Part shown: positions 15,001-27,000 of the stretch, piece by piece
Layout of the letters: the number at the start of each line of letters is the position of its first letter
Numbering within the stretch: position 1 is the first letter of the stretch
Assembly (NCBI GenBank): GCA_004431415.1
Contig: QPMI01000408.1
Span: 1,116,001 to 1,180,000, forward strand
Origin: Cyanophora paradoxa
Lineage: Eukaryota > Glaucocystophyceae > Cyanophorales > Cyanophoraceae
DNA length: 64,000 bases
Reading direction: 5' to 3'
Program-made: the position numbers and the translations under genes
The notes under the pieces: model-generated
The model's database searches: none
The model's input: the letters and a program-made list of their open reading frames with translations, nothing else
Told to the model about the DNA's origin: nothing

Positions 15001-18000
15001 TCGTGGCCGCTCCAGGCTCCCCGCCTCTTGAGGTCAGCGATTTCGGACTGCCCTTCGCGGAGCCCGCGGGCAGCGGAAGCTTCTCGGGGCTGGCCGTGAA
15101 CGGATCCGATCTTGTGTTCACTTTCACCCCGACCTCGACTGTTGCGGAATCTGTAGTTCGAATCGGCTACGCGGCGAGCATCGATGCTTCGAACACCCTC
15201 GTCCCGTATGACGAGGCGTTCAACTCCACTCTCGAGATGGTCTCCGCTACCGTCTCGTGCGACCGGACGCGTCTCACCGTCGGGAGCAAGATGACATGCA
15301 CGGTGGCGGGCAGCAACACGTCGGCGCTTCTTCGGCCCTCGGACTTCGCATCGCTCAACGTCTCCAGCCCGGAACTAGCAGCCGCTGGATCATTCTCGCC
15401 GCTGGAGGTTGAAGGAGGCGCTGCAGAGGCGGCGAAGCTCACGTTCACCTTCACGCCCTTCGCACTCTCCACAGAGGCCAACCTGACGTTGCTGTTGTTG
15501 GGCTCGCCTATAATGACCCCTATCGCCATCGTCGGTGCGGACCTGACATGCGAGAACCTGCGCCGCCACGTCGGTGCCTGGGCCACCTGCACGCTCGAGA
15601 GGCGCGCGAACAGCTCGAGCCTGGCCTCGACGGACTTCATTTTCCCCGCGAATGGCTTTGGCAGCTACGGCCAGCCCGTGCCGACCGGTGACGGCGACCT
15701 CACGTTTAACTTCACCGCTGCCCTGCCGACCAACGACACCGGAGCGCCGATCCAGCTGCGGTTCAACCCCGCAATCGACGACACCAACGCGACGACCGCG
15801 TCCTTCTCCATCGTCATCATCAACACGACGATGCAGTGCCCTGAGAGGGTCGCAGCGAAGCGCGCCTTCAACTGCTCGGGCGCTGCATCGCCGAACACCG
15901 CGACGCTTGGCGCCTCCGACTTTGCCTGGCCTGCCTTCGAGCAGCTGCATGGGAACTCGAGTGCCTCCGTTGTGCTCGCAGACGGCTTTCTCGCTTGGAC
16001 GACGGACGGGGACACTGTTTCTCTGTTTGTGCAGGTGTCTCTGCCCGTCGACGGGGTCTGTTCGTTCTCCGCTGGAACGACAGCGTCGGCGGCGGCGTCA
16101 TCGCAGCTGTTTCCCTGGACGTAATCGAGGCCTCGGTCCGTTGCGTCGCTGTAGCAGGCCGTCTTCCTGTGGGTGTACCGCTCTCGTGCGCTGTGGTCGC
16201 TGCGCCAGGCTCCCCGCCTCTTGAGGTCAGCGATTTCGGACTGCCCTTTGTGGAGCCCGCGGGCAGCGGAAGCTTCTCGGGGCTGGCTGTGAACGGATCC
16301 GACATAGTATTCACTTTCACCCCGACCTCGGCCGTTGCGTCTCCTGTTGTTCGAATCGGGTACGCGGCAAGCATCGATGCTTCGAACACCCTCGTCCCGT
16401 ATGACGAGGCGTTTAACTCCACTCTCGAGATTGTCTCCGCTACCGTCTCGTGCGACCGGACGCGTCTGACCATTGGGAGCACGATGACATGCACAGTGGC
16501 GGGCAGCAACACGTCGGCGCCTCTGCGTCTCTCGGACTTTGCATCGCTCAACGTTTCCAGCCCGGAACTAGCAGCCGTCGGATCATTCTCGCCGCTGGAG
16601 GTTGAAGGAGGCGCTGCAGAGGCGGCGAAGCTCACGTTCACCTTCACGCCCTTCGCACTCTCCACAGAGGCCAACCTGACGTTGCTGTTGTTGGGCTCGC
16701 CTATAACGACCCTATCGCCATCGTCGGTGCGGACCTGACATGCGAGAACCTGCGCCGCCACGTCGGTGCCTGGGCCACCTGCACGCTCGGGAGGCGCGCG
16801 AACAGCTCGAGCCTGGCCTCGACGGACTTCATTTTCCCCGCGAATGGCTTTGGCAGCTACGGCCAGCCCGTGCCGACCGGCGACGGCGACCTCACGTTCA
16901 ACTTCACCGCTGCCCTGCCGACCAACGACACCGGAGCGCCGATCCAGCTGCGGTTCAACCCCGCAATCGACGACACCAACGCAACGACCGCGTCCTTCTC
17001 CATCGTCATCATCAACACGACGATGCAGTGCCCTGAGAGGGTCGCAGCGAAGCGCGCCTTCAACTGCTCGGGCGCTGCATCGCCGAACACCGCGACGCTT
17101 GGCGCCTCCGACTTTGCCTTGCCCGCCTTCGAGCAGCTGCCTGGGAACTCGAGTGCCGCTGTGGAATCGCCGAACGGCGTCCTGGCTTGGACGACGGACG
17201 GGGTCGAGTCGTCGCTCTTGGTGCAGGCGTCTCTGCCCGTTGACCGGGGTCTGTTTGTTCTCCGCTGGAACGACAGCGTCGGAGGCGGCGTCATCGCAGC
17301 TATTTCCCTGGACGTAATCGAGGCCTCGGTCCGCTGTGCCGCGAGTCGTGGCCCCGCCAATGTTCCGCTCTCGTGCATTGTGGTGGCCGCTCCAGGCTCC
17401 CCGCCTCTTGAGGTCAGCGATTTCGGACTGCCCTTCGCGGAGCCCGCGGGCAGCGGAAGCTTCTCGGGGCTGGCCGTGAACGGATCCGACATTGTGTTCA
17501 CTTTCACCCCGACCTCGACTGTTGCGGAATCTGTAGTTCGAATCGGCTACGCGGCAAGCATCGATGCTTCGAACACCCTCGTCCCGTATGACGAGGCGTT
17601 CAACTCCACTCTCGAGATGGTCTCCGCTACCGTCTCGTGCGACCGGACGCGTCTCACCATCGGGAGCAAGATGACATGCACGGTGGCGGGCAGCAACACG
17701 TCGGCGCTTCTTCGGCCCTCGGATTTTGCTCCAGGGCCGGAAGCCGCGGCCTTCGGGGCATTCTCGCCGCTGGAGGTTGAAGGAGGCGCTGCAGAGGCGG
17801 CGAAGCTCACGTTCACCTTCACGCCCTTCGCACTCTCCACAGACACCAACCTGACGTTGCTGTTGTTGGGCTCGCCTATAACGACCCCTATCGCCATCGT
17901 CGGTGCGGACCTGACATGCGAGAACCTGCGCCGCCACGTCGGTGCCTGGGCCACCTGCACGCTCGAGAGGCGCGCGAACAGCTCGAGCCTGGCCTCGACG

Positions 18001-21000
18001 GACTTCATTTTCCCCGCGAATGGCTTTGGCAGCTACGGCCAGCCCGTGCCGACCGGCGACGGCGACCTCACGTTCAACTTCACCGCTGCCCTGCCGACCA
18101 ACGACACCGGAGCGCCGATCCAGCTGCGGTTCAACCCCGCAATCGACGACACCAACGCAACGACCGCGTCCTTCTCCATCGTCGTCATCAACACGACGAT
18201 GCAGTGCCCTGAGAGGGTCGCAGCGAAGCGCGCCTTCAACTGCTCGGGCGCTGCATCGCCGAACACCGCGACGCTTGGCGCCTCCGACTTTGCCTTGCCC
18301 GCCTTCGAGCAGCTGCCTGGGAACTCGAGTGCCGCTGTGGAATCGCCGAACGGCGTCCTGGCTTGGACGACGGACGGGGTCGAGTCGTCGCTCTTGGTGC
18401 AGGCGTCTCTGCCCGTTGACGGGGGTCTGTTCGTTCTCCGCTGGAACGACAGCGTCGGAGGCGGCGTCATTGCAGCTGTTTCCCTGGACGTAATCGAGGC
18501 CACGGTCCGCTGTGCCGCGAGTCGTGGCCCCGCCAATGTTCCGCTCTCGTGCATTGTGGTGGCCGCTCCAGGCTCCCCGCCTCTTGAGGTCAGCGATTTC
18601 GGACTGCCCTTTGTGGAGCCTGCAGGCAGCGGAAGCTTCTCGGGGCTGGCCGTGAACGGATCCGATCTTGTGTTCACTTTCACCCCGACCTCGACTGTTG
18701 CGGAATCTGTAGTTCGAATCGGCTACGCGGCGAGCATCGATGCTTCGAACACCCTCGTCCCGTATGACGAGGCGTTCAACTCCACTCTCGAGATGGTCTC
18801 CGCTACCGTCTCGTGCGACCGGACGCGTCTCACCGTCGGGAGCAAGATGACATGCACGGTGGCGGGCAGCAACACGTCGGCGCTTCTTCGGCCCTCGGAT
18901 TTTGCTCCAGGGCCGGAAGCCGCGGCCTTCGGGGCATTCGCGCCGCTGGAGGTTGAAGGAGGCGCTGCAGAGGCGGCGAAGCTCACGTTCACCTTCACGC
19001 CCTTCGCACTCTCCACAGAGGCCAACCTGACGTTGCTGTTGTTGGGCTCGCCTATAACGACCCCTATCGCCATCGTCGGTGCGGACCTGACATGCGAGAA
19101 CCTGCGCCGCCACGTCGGCGCCTGGGCCACCTGCACGCTCGAGAGGCGCGCGAACAGCTCGAGCCTGGCCTCGACGGACTTCGTTTTCCCTGCGAATGGC
19201 TTTGGCAGCTACGGCCAGCCCGTGCCGACCGGCGACGGCGACCTCACGTTCAACTTCACCGCTGCCCTGCCGACGAACGACACCGGAGCGCCGATCCAGC
19301 TGCGGTTCAACCCCGCAATCGACGACACCAACGAGACAACCGCGTCCTTCTCCATCGTCATCATCAACACGACGATGCAGTGCCCTGAGAGGGTCGCAGC
19401 GAAGCGCGCCTTCAACTGCTCGGGCGCTGCATCGCCGAACACCGCGACGCTCGGCGCCTCCGACTTTGCCTGGCCCGCCTTTGAGCAGCTGCCTGGGAAC
19501 TCGAGTGCCGCTGTGGAATCGCCAAACGGCGTCCTGGCTTGGACGACGGACGGGGTCGAGTCGTCGCTCTTGGTGCAGGCGTCTCTGCCCGTTGACGGGG
19601 GTCTGTTTGTTCTCCGCTGGAACGACAGCGTCGGAGGCGGCGTCATCGCAGCTATTTCCCTGGACGTTATCGAGGCCTCGGTCCGTTGCGTCGCCGTAGC
19701 AGGCCGTCTTCCTGTGGGTGTACCGCTCTCGTGCGCTGTGGTCGCTGCGCCAGGCTCCCCGCCTCTTGAGGTCAGCGATTTCGGACTGCCCTTTGTGGAG
19801 CCTGCGGGCAGCGGAAGCTTCTCGGGGCTGGCTGTGAACGGATCCGACATTGTGTTCACTTTCACCCCGACCTTGGCTGTCGCGTCTCCTGTTGTTCGAA
19901 TCGGCTACGCGGCGAGCATCGATGCTTCGAACACCCTCGTCCCGTATGACGAGGCGTTCAACTCCACTCTCGAGATGGTCTCCGCTACTGTCTCGTGCGA
20001 CCGGACGCGTCTCACCATCGGGAGCAAGATGACATGCACGGTGGCGGGCAGCAACACGTCGGCGCTTCTTCGGCCCTCGGACTTCGCATCGCTCAACGTT
20101 TCCAGCCTCGAACTAGCAGCCGTCGGATCATTCTCGCCGCTGGAGGTTGAAGGAGGCGCTGCAGAGGCGGCGAAGCTCACGTTCACCTTCACGCCCTTCG
20201 CACTCTCCACAGACACCAACCTGACGTTGCTGTTGTTGGGCTCGCCTATAATGACCCCTATCGCCATCGTCGGTGCGGACCTGACATGCGAGAACCTGCG
20301 CCGCCACGTCGGCGCCTGGGCCACCTGCACGCTCGAGAGGCGCGCGAACAGCTCGAGCCTGGCCTCGACGGACTTCATTTTCCCCGCGAATGGCTTTGGC
20401 AGCTACGGCCAGCCCGTGCCGACCGGCGACGGCGACCTCACGTTCAACTTCACCGCTGCCCTGCCGACGAACGACACCGGAGCGCCGATCCAGCTGCGGT
20501 TCAACCCCGCAATCGACGACATCAACGCGACAACCGCGTCCTTCTCCGTCATCATCATCAACACGACGATGCAGTGCCCTGAGAGGGTCGCCGCAAAGCG
20601 CGCCTTCAACTGCTCGGGCGCTGCATCGCCGAACACCGCGACGCTTGGCGCCTCCGACTTTGCCTTGCCCGCCTTCGAATTCAAGCAGCTGCCTGGGAAC
20701 TCGAGTGCCGCTGTGGAATCGCCGAACGGCGTCCTGGCTTGGACGACGGACGGGGTCGAGTCGTCACTCTTGGTGCAGGCGTCTCTGCCCGTTGACGGGG
20801 GTTTGTTCGTTCTCCGCTGGAACGACAGCGTCGGAGGCGGCGTCATCGCAGCTGTTTCCCTGGACGTTATCGAGGCCTCGGTCCGTTGCGTCGCTGTAGC
20901 AGGCCGTCTTCCTGTGGGTGTACCGCTCTCGTGCGCTGTGGTCGCTGCGCCAGGCTCCCCGCCTCTTGAGGTCAGCGATTTCGGACTGCCCTTTGTGGAG

Positions 21001-24000
21001 CCTGCGGGCAGCGGAAGCTTCTCGGGGCTGGCTGTGAACGGATCCGACATTGTGTTCACTTTCACCCCGACCTCGGCTGTCGCGTCTCCTGTTGTTCGAA
21101 TCGGCTACGCGGCGAGCATCGATGCTTCGAACACCCTCGTCCCGTATGACGAGGCGTTCAACTCCACTCTCGAGATGGTCTCCGCTACTGTCTCGTGCGA
21201 CCGGACGCGTCTCACCATCGGGAGCAAGGTGACATGCACGGTGGCGGGCAGCAACACGTCGGCGCTTCTTCGGCCCTCGGATTTTGCTCCAGGGCCGGAA
21301 GCCGCGGCCTTCGGGGCATTCGCGCCGCTGGAGGTTGAAGGAGGCGCTGCAGAGGCGGCGAAGCTCACGTTCACCTTCACGCCCTTCGCACTCTCCACAG
21401 AGGCCAACCTGACGTTGCTGTTGTTGGGCTCGCCTATAACGACCCCTATCGCCATCGTCGGTGCGGACCTGACATGCGAGAACCTGCGCCGCCACGTCGG
21501 TGCCTGGGCCACCTGCACGCTCGAGAGGCGCGCGAACAGCTCGAGCCTGGCCTCGACGGACTTCATTTTCCCCGCGAATGGCTTTGGCAGCTACGGCCAG
21601 CCCGTGCCGACCGGCGACGGCGACCTCACGTTCAACTTCACCGCTGCCCTGCCGACCAACGACACCGGAGCGCCGATCCAGCTGCGGTTCAACCCCGCAA
21701 TCGACGACACCAACGCAACGACCGCGTCCTTCTCCATCGTCGTCATCAACACGACGATGCAGTGCCCTGAGAGGGTTGCAGCGAAGCGCGCCTTCAACTG
21801 CTCGGGCGCTGCATCGCCGAACACCGCGACGCTTGGCGCCTCCGACTTTGCCTTGCCCGCCTTCGAGCAGCTGCCTGGGAACTCGAGTGCCGCTGTGGAA
21901 TCGCCGAACGGCTTCCTGGCTTGGACGACGGACGGGGTCACATCTTTGCTCTTGGTGCAGGCGTCTCTGCCCGTCGACGGCGGTCTGTTTGTTCTCCGCT
22001 GGAACGACAGCGTCGGAGGCGGCGTCATTGCAGCTGTTTCCCTGGACGTTATCGAGGCCTCGGTTCGCTGCGATGCAAGCCGTGGGCCTGCCAATGTTCC
22101 GCTCTCGTGCGTCGTGGTTGCTGCACCAGGCTCCCCGCCACTTGAGGTCAGCGATTTCGGACTGCCCTTCGCGGAGCCCGCGGGCAGCGGAAGCTTCTCG
22201 GAGCTGGCCGTGAACGGATCCGACATAGTATTCACTTTCACCCCGAACTCGGCTGTCGCGTCTCCTGTTGTTCGAATCGGCTACGCGACGAGCATCGATT
22301 CTTCCCAACAGCCCGTCGCCATGGATGGGGCTTCCAATGTCACTTTCGCGACGCTCTCGGCTACCGTCGCGTGCGACCGGACGCGTCTCACCATCGGGAG
22401 CACGATGAAATGCACAGTGGCTGGCAGCAGCACGTCGGCGCTTCTGCGCCCCTCGGACTTCGAACCGCTTGTCGTTTCCAGCCCGGAACTAGCAGCCGTC
22501 GGATCATTCTCGCCGCTGGAGGTTGAAGGAGGCGCTGCAGAGGCGGCGAAGCTCACGTTCACCTTCACGCCCTTTGCACTCTTTTCCGGAGCCAATTTGA
22601 CTCTTTCGTTCGTCGACCACGGACAAGGGCCACCTTATCGTTCTGTGAACGTTTCCCCTTCCATTTCGGTTGCGTCTATTGCGGCCCGCCTAGAGTGTGC
22701 TTCACGCGATGTTATCCTGGGCACCTCACCTCGCTGCAACCTGCTTCCACTTGCGGGCTCCGCAGATCTTCTCGTAACAGATTTCCAGGCTCCTGCCATT
22801 TCATCACCCGAGGCGTTACATGCGACGTGGGCCCCAGCAACGTCGGGTGGCGGCCTGTCCCTGATCCTCTCGGGCCAAGTGTCTGCGGATGACGTTCAGC
22901 TTTCCATCAGCTACTCCACGGAGGTTGACGACGCAGGGTCTCAAATTGGCAGCGCTCAGCTTCAGGTCGTCGGCACTATGCGCGTTCTCACATCCAATTT
23001 CGAGACCAGCGGTGCGAAACTCTTAGATTCTCTTTCGCGCAGATCGCCCACTTTTCAGCCGCTGAGCCCAATGATGGCGATGTTGCCGCAGGGAACCAAA
23101 TCCGAATTGTCTTTACGCAAGCAGCGGTTGGCTCAGAGGAAACGGTCGCGGCGTCCGAGTACCTGGCAGATGCTGCGCCCCTCGGCGCTGGCGCGACGGC
23201 CTACTGGTCAAGCGCCAACACACTTGTTTTCGAATCGTCGCCCGGCGCGACCCTCCTGCCCGGTGGCGTCGTGCGCCTGCGCCAGCCGATCTGCGCCGAC
23301 GACGGCGGCGGCACCGGGGGCTGCTTCAACGGCTCCTTCACAGTAGCCGGACCGGAAGAGCCTGCCATGCCAGTTATCCGCACCAATGTAAGCAGATCTT
23401 GGGCTCCAATGCAATCACAAGCGTCTATCGTAAAGCTCTGATGTTTCGCTTTCTCGCGCAGTACCCGGAATCAAGCGGGTGGTGTCAGCCCATCAACATC
23501 GTGGTTTCCTCGGTTTCTGGCGCGGGCGGCCGGGACCTTCGCTACCAGTGGACTTGCGTCGACGATGAGACCTGCAAGTCGCTCGCCGCCGTCGGCGTCG
23601 ACTTAAATAGTAGCAACGCGGTCGCTGGGAAGCTTTCTTTGCCGAGCAAAATCAGGCCAGTTGGCAAGACCTACCAACTGTAAGCGCATCCAAACCGCGG
23701 CACAGCTTGTTCTGCGCTGCTAATTTCACTTCTCAGGACCGTCGTCGGCGAGAACTTCCTTGGCGCGCGATCCCCTGTGACCCTCGTCTCCCCGTACAAG
23801 AGTATGCTTGGAGGCACGGTGCGTCACTGAGTAATGGATTTAATTCTTGCACCTTCTTCGAAATGCTGTTCTCTTCCTGAAGCCTTCGCATTCGATGTTT
23901 CGCAGCCCCCGCTGCTGACGGTAGATGCCGGAAGGACTCTGCAGACCAAGTCGTGCGTTATGAATCGCTCACTGATAGCAAAAGCATCTTTCGTTTCGTT

Positions 24001-27000
24001 CTGACGCGCAAACAACTTCCATATGCAGGACCTGGCTTACGACGGTGAAGGTCGTCGCACAGCGAATTGACTGCGAGAATCCTGAAGCGGACCCCGAGTT
24101 CTATTCCCTCGACCTGGACTCCTGGATTTGGATCAGGTCCGACGGAATAACAGTGAAGTGGAGTCTTCCGGCGAGCATTTCAACAACGAACATAGACCTG
24201 ACGACGCCAACGCTCGTGATTCCCAAGGGTGATCCATCTATCTATCGTTCCTTTCGTATCCCTCTTTGAGCTTGCAATTCCAACTCTCCGGCGGCAGGCT
24301 ATCTGCCTCCTGGAGAGACGATCACGGCTACGATGACGGCCGTCGACACCCTGCAGATGAACCTCGAGTCGAGGGTCTCCATCAGCATCAGCGTCATCCC
24401 GGAGCCGCTGACGGCGCACATATCGAGCTACCGCGGGCGCGTCTCGCCCTTCCGTGCCTTCGTCCTCAACGCCTCCCATTCCTCGGACCCCGACTACGGA
24501 AGCGACGCCGCCATTGCGGCTGGGAAGCGGAGCGACCTCAGCTACCAGTGGCTCATCTACTCCGTCTTCAACGCGTCGTTGTTGACCGAGGAAGGGGAAG
24601 CTGTACCGCCCACGCTCTTCTACAAATCGACGGCCTCGGCCTCCCCTATCCACACCTTCGTGCCGTCCGAAGTCGGTGCGCATTTGCAATTCGACTACTG
24701 CGCTTTGCTTTATGATTGCGTCTGACGGGCGTCGACGTCGCCGTCTCAGGACTTGTTCCAGGGAAGGATTACTCGATCAAGCTCGTGGTCACCGCCTCGC
24801 GCTTCGTGAACGACCAGCCGTACGGAAACGCCACGAGCGCCTCGACATCGATCACGCTGGAGCTGGCGGCGGTCGACGTCCCTCTCGTCACGATCCAGTC
24901 AGTGTTCCCGGCGCAGACCATGTACGTCCGCGCCGGTCAGCCGATCCGCATTCGCTGCGGGGCATCGAAACCCGAATCTACCGAAGCGACCAGCGACTGG
25001 GCGTTCGAGTGGTCGCTGCATCATGGTGCCATGGAGATATCGCGGTCGAGAACCGACGGAAATAGCGCAATTGCGAACATTTCCGCTCTCGCGATCAGCA
25101 CCTCCTCGGACACTTCGACACTCGTTCTGGACTCGTCGGCCAGCTACATCGCGCGCAACCGCATCTACAACGTGCGATGCGCCGCCTGGAGCGCTGCGGA
25201 GGGGATTTCGTTCGCCGGCACCCAGGACGTGGCAATCCGCATTATCGGCGGGCCATCAGCAGGCACGTGCAGCGTTCACCCCGAGTCCGGGATCGCCCTC
25301 TCGACGCAATTTGTGTAAGCGACTTGCGCATTGCTTCCCAGCGGTGCCTAGTTAATCTGCCGCTTCAGGGTGACATGCACAGGCGCCTTCAGCTCCTACA
25401 CATCAGATCCTTTGCTCTATCAGTTATGGGTGCGAGGTTTTCGCGCTTATATGCGAGAGAAAATCTCCTGAAGCTCACTTCAATTGCGCGTGCGCGTGCA
25501 GATGAAGACCAGCAACGATAAACTGGTGCTGAGCCAGCCTGCGGCCATTCCAGCCGTCCGCGCGCTGCTTCCCGCCGGAGAAGGCGAGGAGAGCATCGTG
25601 AATTTGATCGTTCGCATCAGCGACACTTTCGGGACGTACACCGGTGCGTCGAACGTCGGGGCCTCCTTCTTCCGTCGGCGCCTTCGCCAAATCTCAACCG
25701 GGCCCCGCAGATGTTCCCCTGAAAGTGAAATCTGCGCTCCCCGAGGGCTTGGGAAGCACGAGCACTCAGGCGGAGCGCGAGGCAGCCGTCAGCAACCTCG
25801 TAGAAATGGCTAAAACCACCTTCGAATCACTTAAAGTCGACGGAGACAAGGAGGCGTCCCTTGCCGCGGTGAGGCCGGCCTTGCAACGGCGCCCGGATCC
25901 GACCATGCTCCTATAGCTAGCCGCTGTGTGTCTCACAGGCTCGTGCGCGTGCCACAGGTTGCAAATGTGGCGATGACGCTGAAATCGATAATGGGAGACG
26001 GTAGCCCGAAGTCCATGAAATCAATCGCCACCCTTCTAGGGCCTATGCTCGACATCATTGGTACACATGAAATCCCATCTGCTGTAATATACTTTTATGC
26101 ATTCTGAATTCTCGGCTGCCAGATGCGTCGGTCGCGTCGTCGAATATCACTTCGGCACAAGCATCCCAAGGCCTCACAGTCGGCGCCAACATCGTCGACG
26201 TCTTTGTGCAGTGCGCACGCATGCGCAGCGCGCACTGCAGCTGCTGACAGAGAAACGAACTATGCTCACTGAGTCGCTCCTCCGTGATCAGGGCGGGCGA
26301 CGAGTCGAACCAGGTGGCCATCGCCAACATTCTGACGAAGCTGCTGGGAGACCTCGACCCTTGCACCGATTTCGACGGCGTGAACGTTAACACGCTTGTC
26401 GTCGGTGCCGGAGGTGAGCGCGCCAGATCTCCATTTGCTTTCTCCAGGCTTTTTGTGCGTTTTATGTATTCTGACCCGGCTGCCCGAAGATTCTCTTGCG
26501 TCTGCGCCGACATTCCTCGGTGGCGCGGCCAATGGCACATCGTCATCCGCGAACGCCACAGCGTCGAGCCCGCTGTTTGGCGCGACGAAGTCACTAATCC
26601 GCCGTTTCGCCTCCGCGTCGGTCACCTGCGCGATCTGCGGGGACAAACCGCAATCCACGGCCGGCAAGAAGGTCTCAGTCACCACCTCCTCCGGTACGCT
26701 TCTGCGGCGCATGCGCAATTGCGATCCCGCTCGTGGATTCTCATTCGCGGTCCGGTGCAGTTTGCACGTCGAGCGCATCGTCAAGCACAATCAGGTCGAA
26801 CTCGGCCGGCGGAAACGACAGTCTGCCGAGCGCCGGCGTCAATCTCCCGTCGGCTGTGCAGGCGCTCGCTGTGGCGTCCGCAAACGGAAAAGGCGGCAGA
26901 GCCAGCGTGGATGTCGCCGTGCTGCAGTTCGCCTTCAACCCGTACACCAACGCCGGAAACGCTTCTGCTGCTGGCAACGTCAACGGCTCCTCCGTCGTGT

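Larger units (their letters stand above)
3411..22660 (+). repeat. Coding tandem array: 16 copies of a 1.18-1.24 kb unit
   Basis: Units begin at a conserved D-L-T-C codon run at 3411, 4644, 5838, 7077, 8310, 9504, 10737, 11925, 13119, 14352, 15540, 16732, 17908, 19084, 20278 and 21466. Each unit encodes four related modules. They start with the motifs DLTCENLRRH (a), TTMQCPERVA (b), SVRC with variable following sequence (c), and TVSCDRTRLT (d). Unit length varies mainly because module d has a long tail (WYSYTSA type) or a short tail (LLLLGSP type). Modules a and b are almost invariant, while c and d carry the variation. All lies within a single exon. The flanks (1-3410 and 22661-22965) carry diverged single modules of the same type, so the array grew inside an older domain string. 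Confidence 0.95.

Noticed and set aside
16053-16712. Programmed ribosomal frameshifting at the two frame breaks
   Set aside because: There is no slippery heptamer or conserved downstream structure. The paralogous copies without the base loss read straight through, and the two shifts do not compensate.
15868-19113. 1,081-codon open frame on the minus strand, with many 200-400 codon companions between 2150 and 22300
   Set aside because: These mirror the sense repeat with the same 1.2-kb period. They arise because GC-rich codons on the sense strand avoid antisense stops. The sense frame has the Cys and glycosylation pattern and clean splice ends.
3411-22660. CRISPR array or satellite DNA
   Set aside because: The period is 1.2 kb and the sequence is coding throughout, with no short repeat-spacer pattern.
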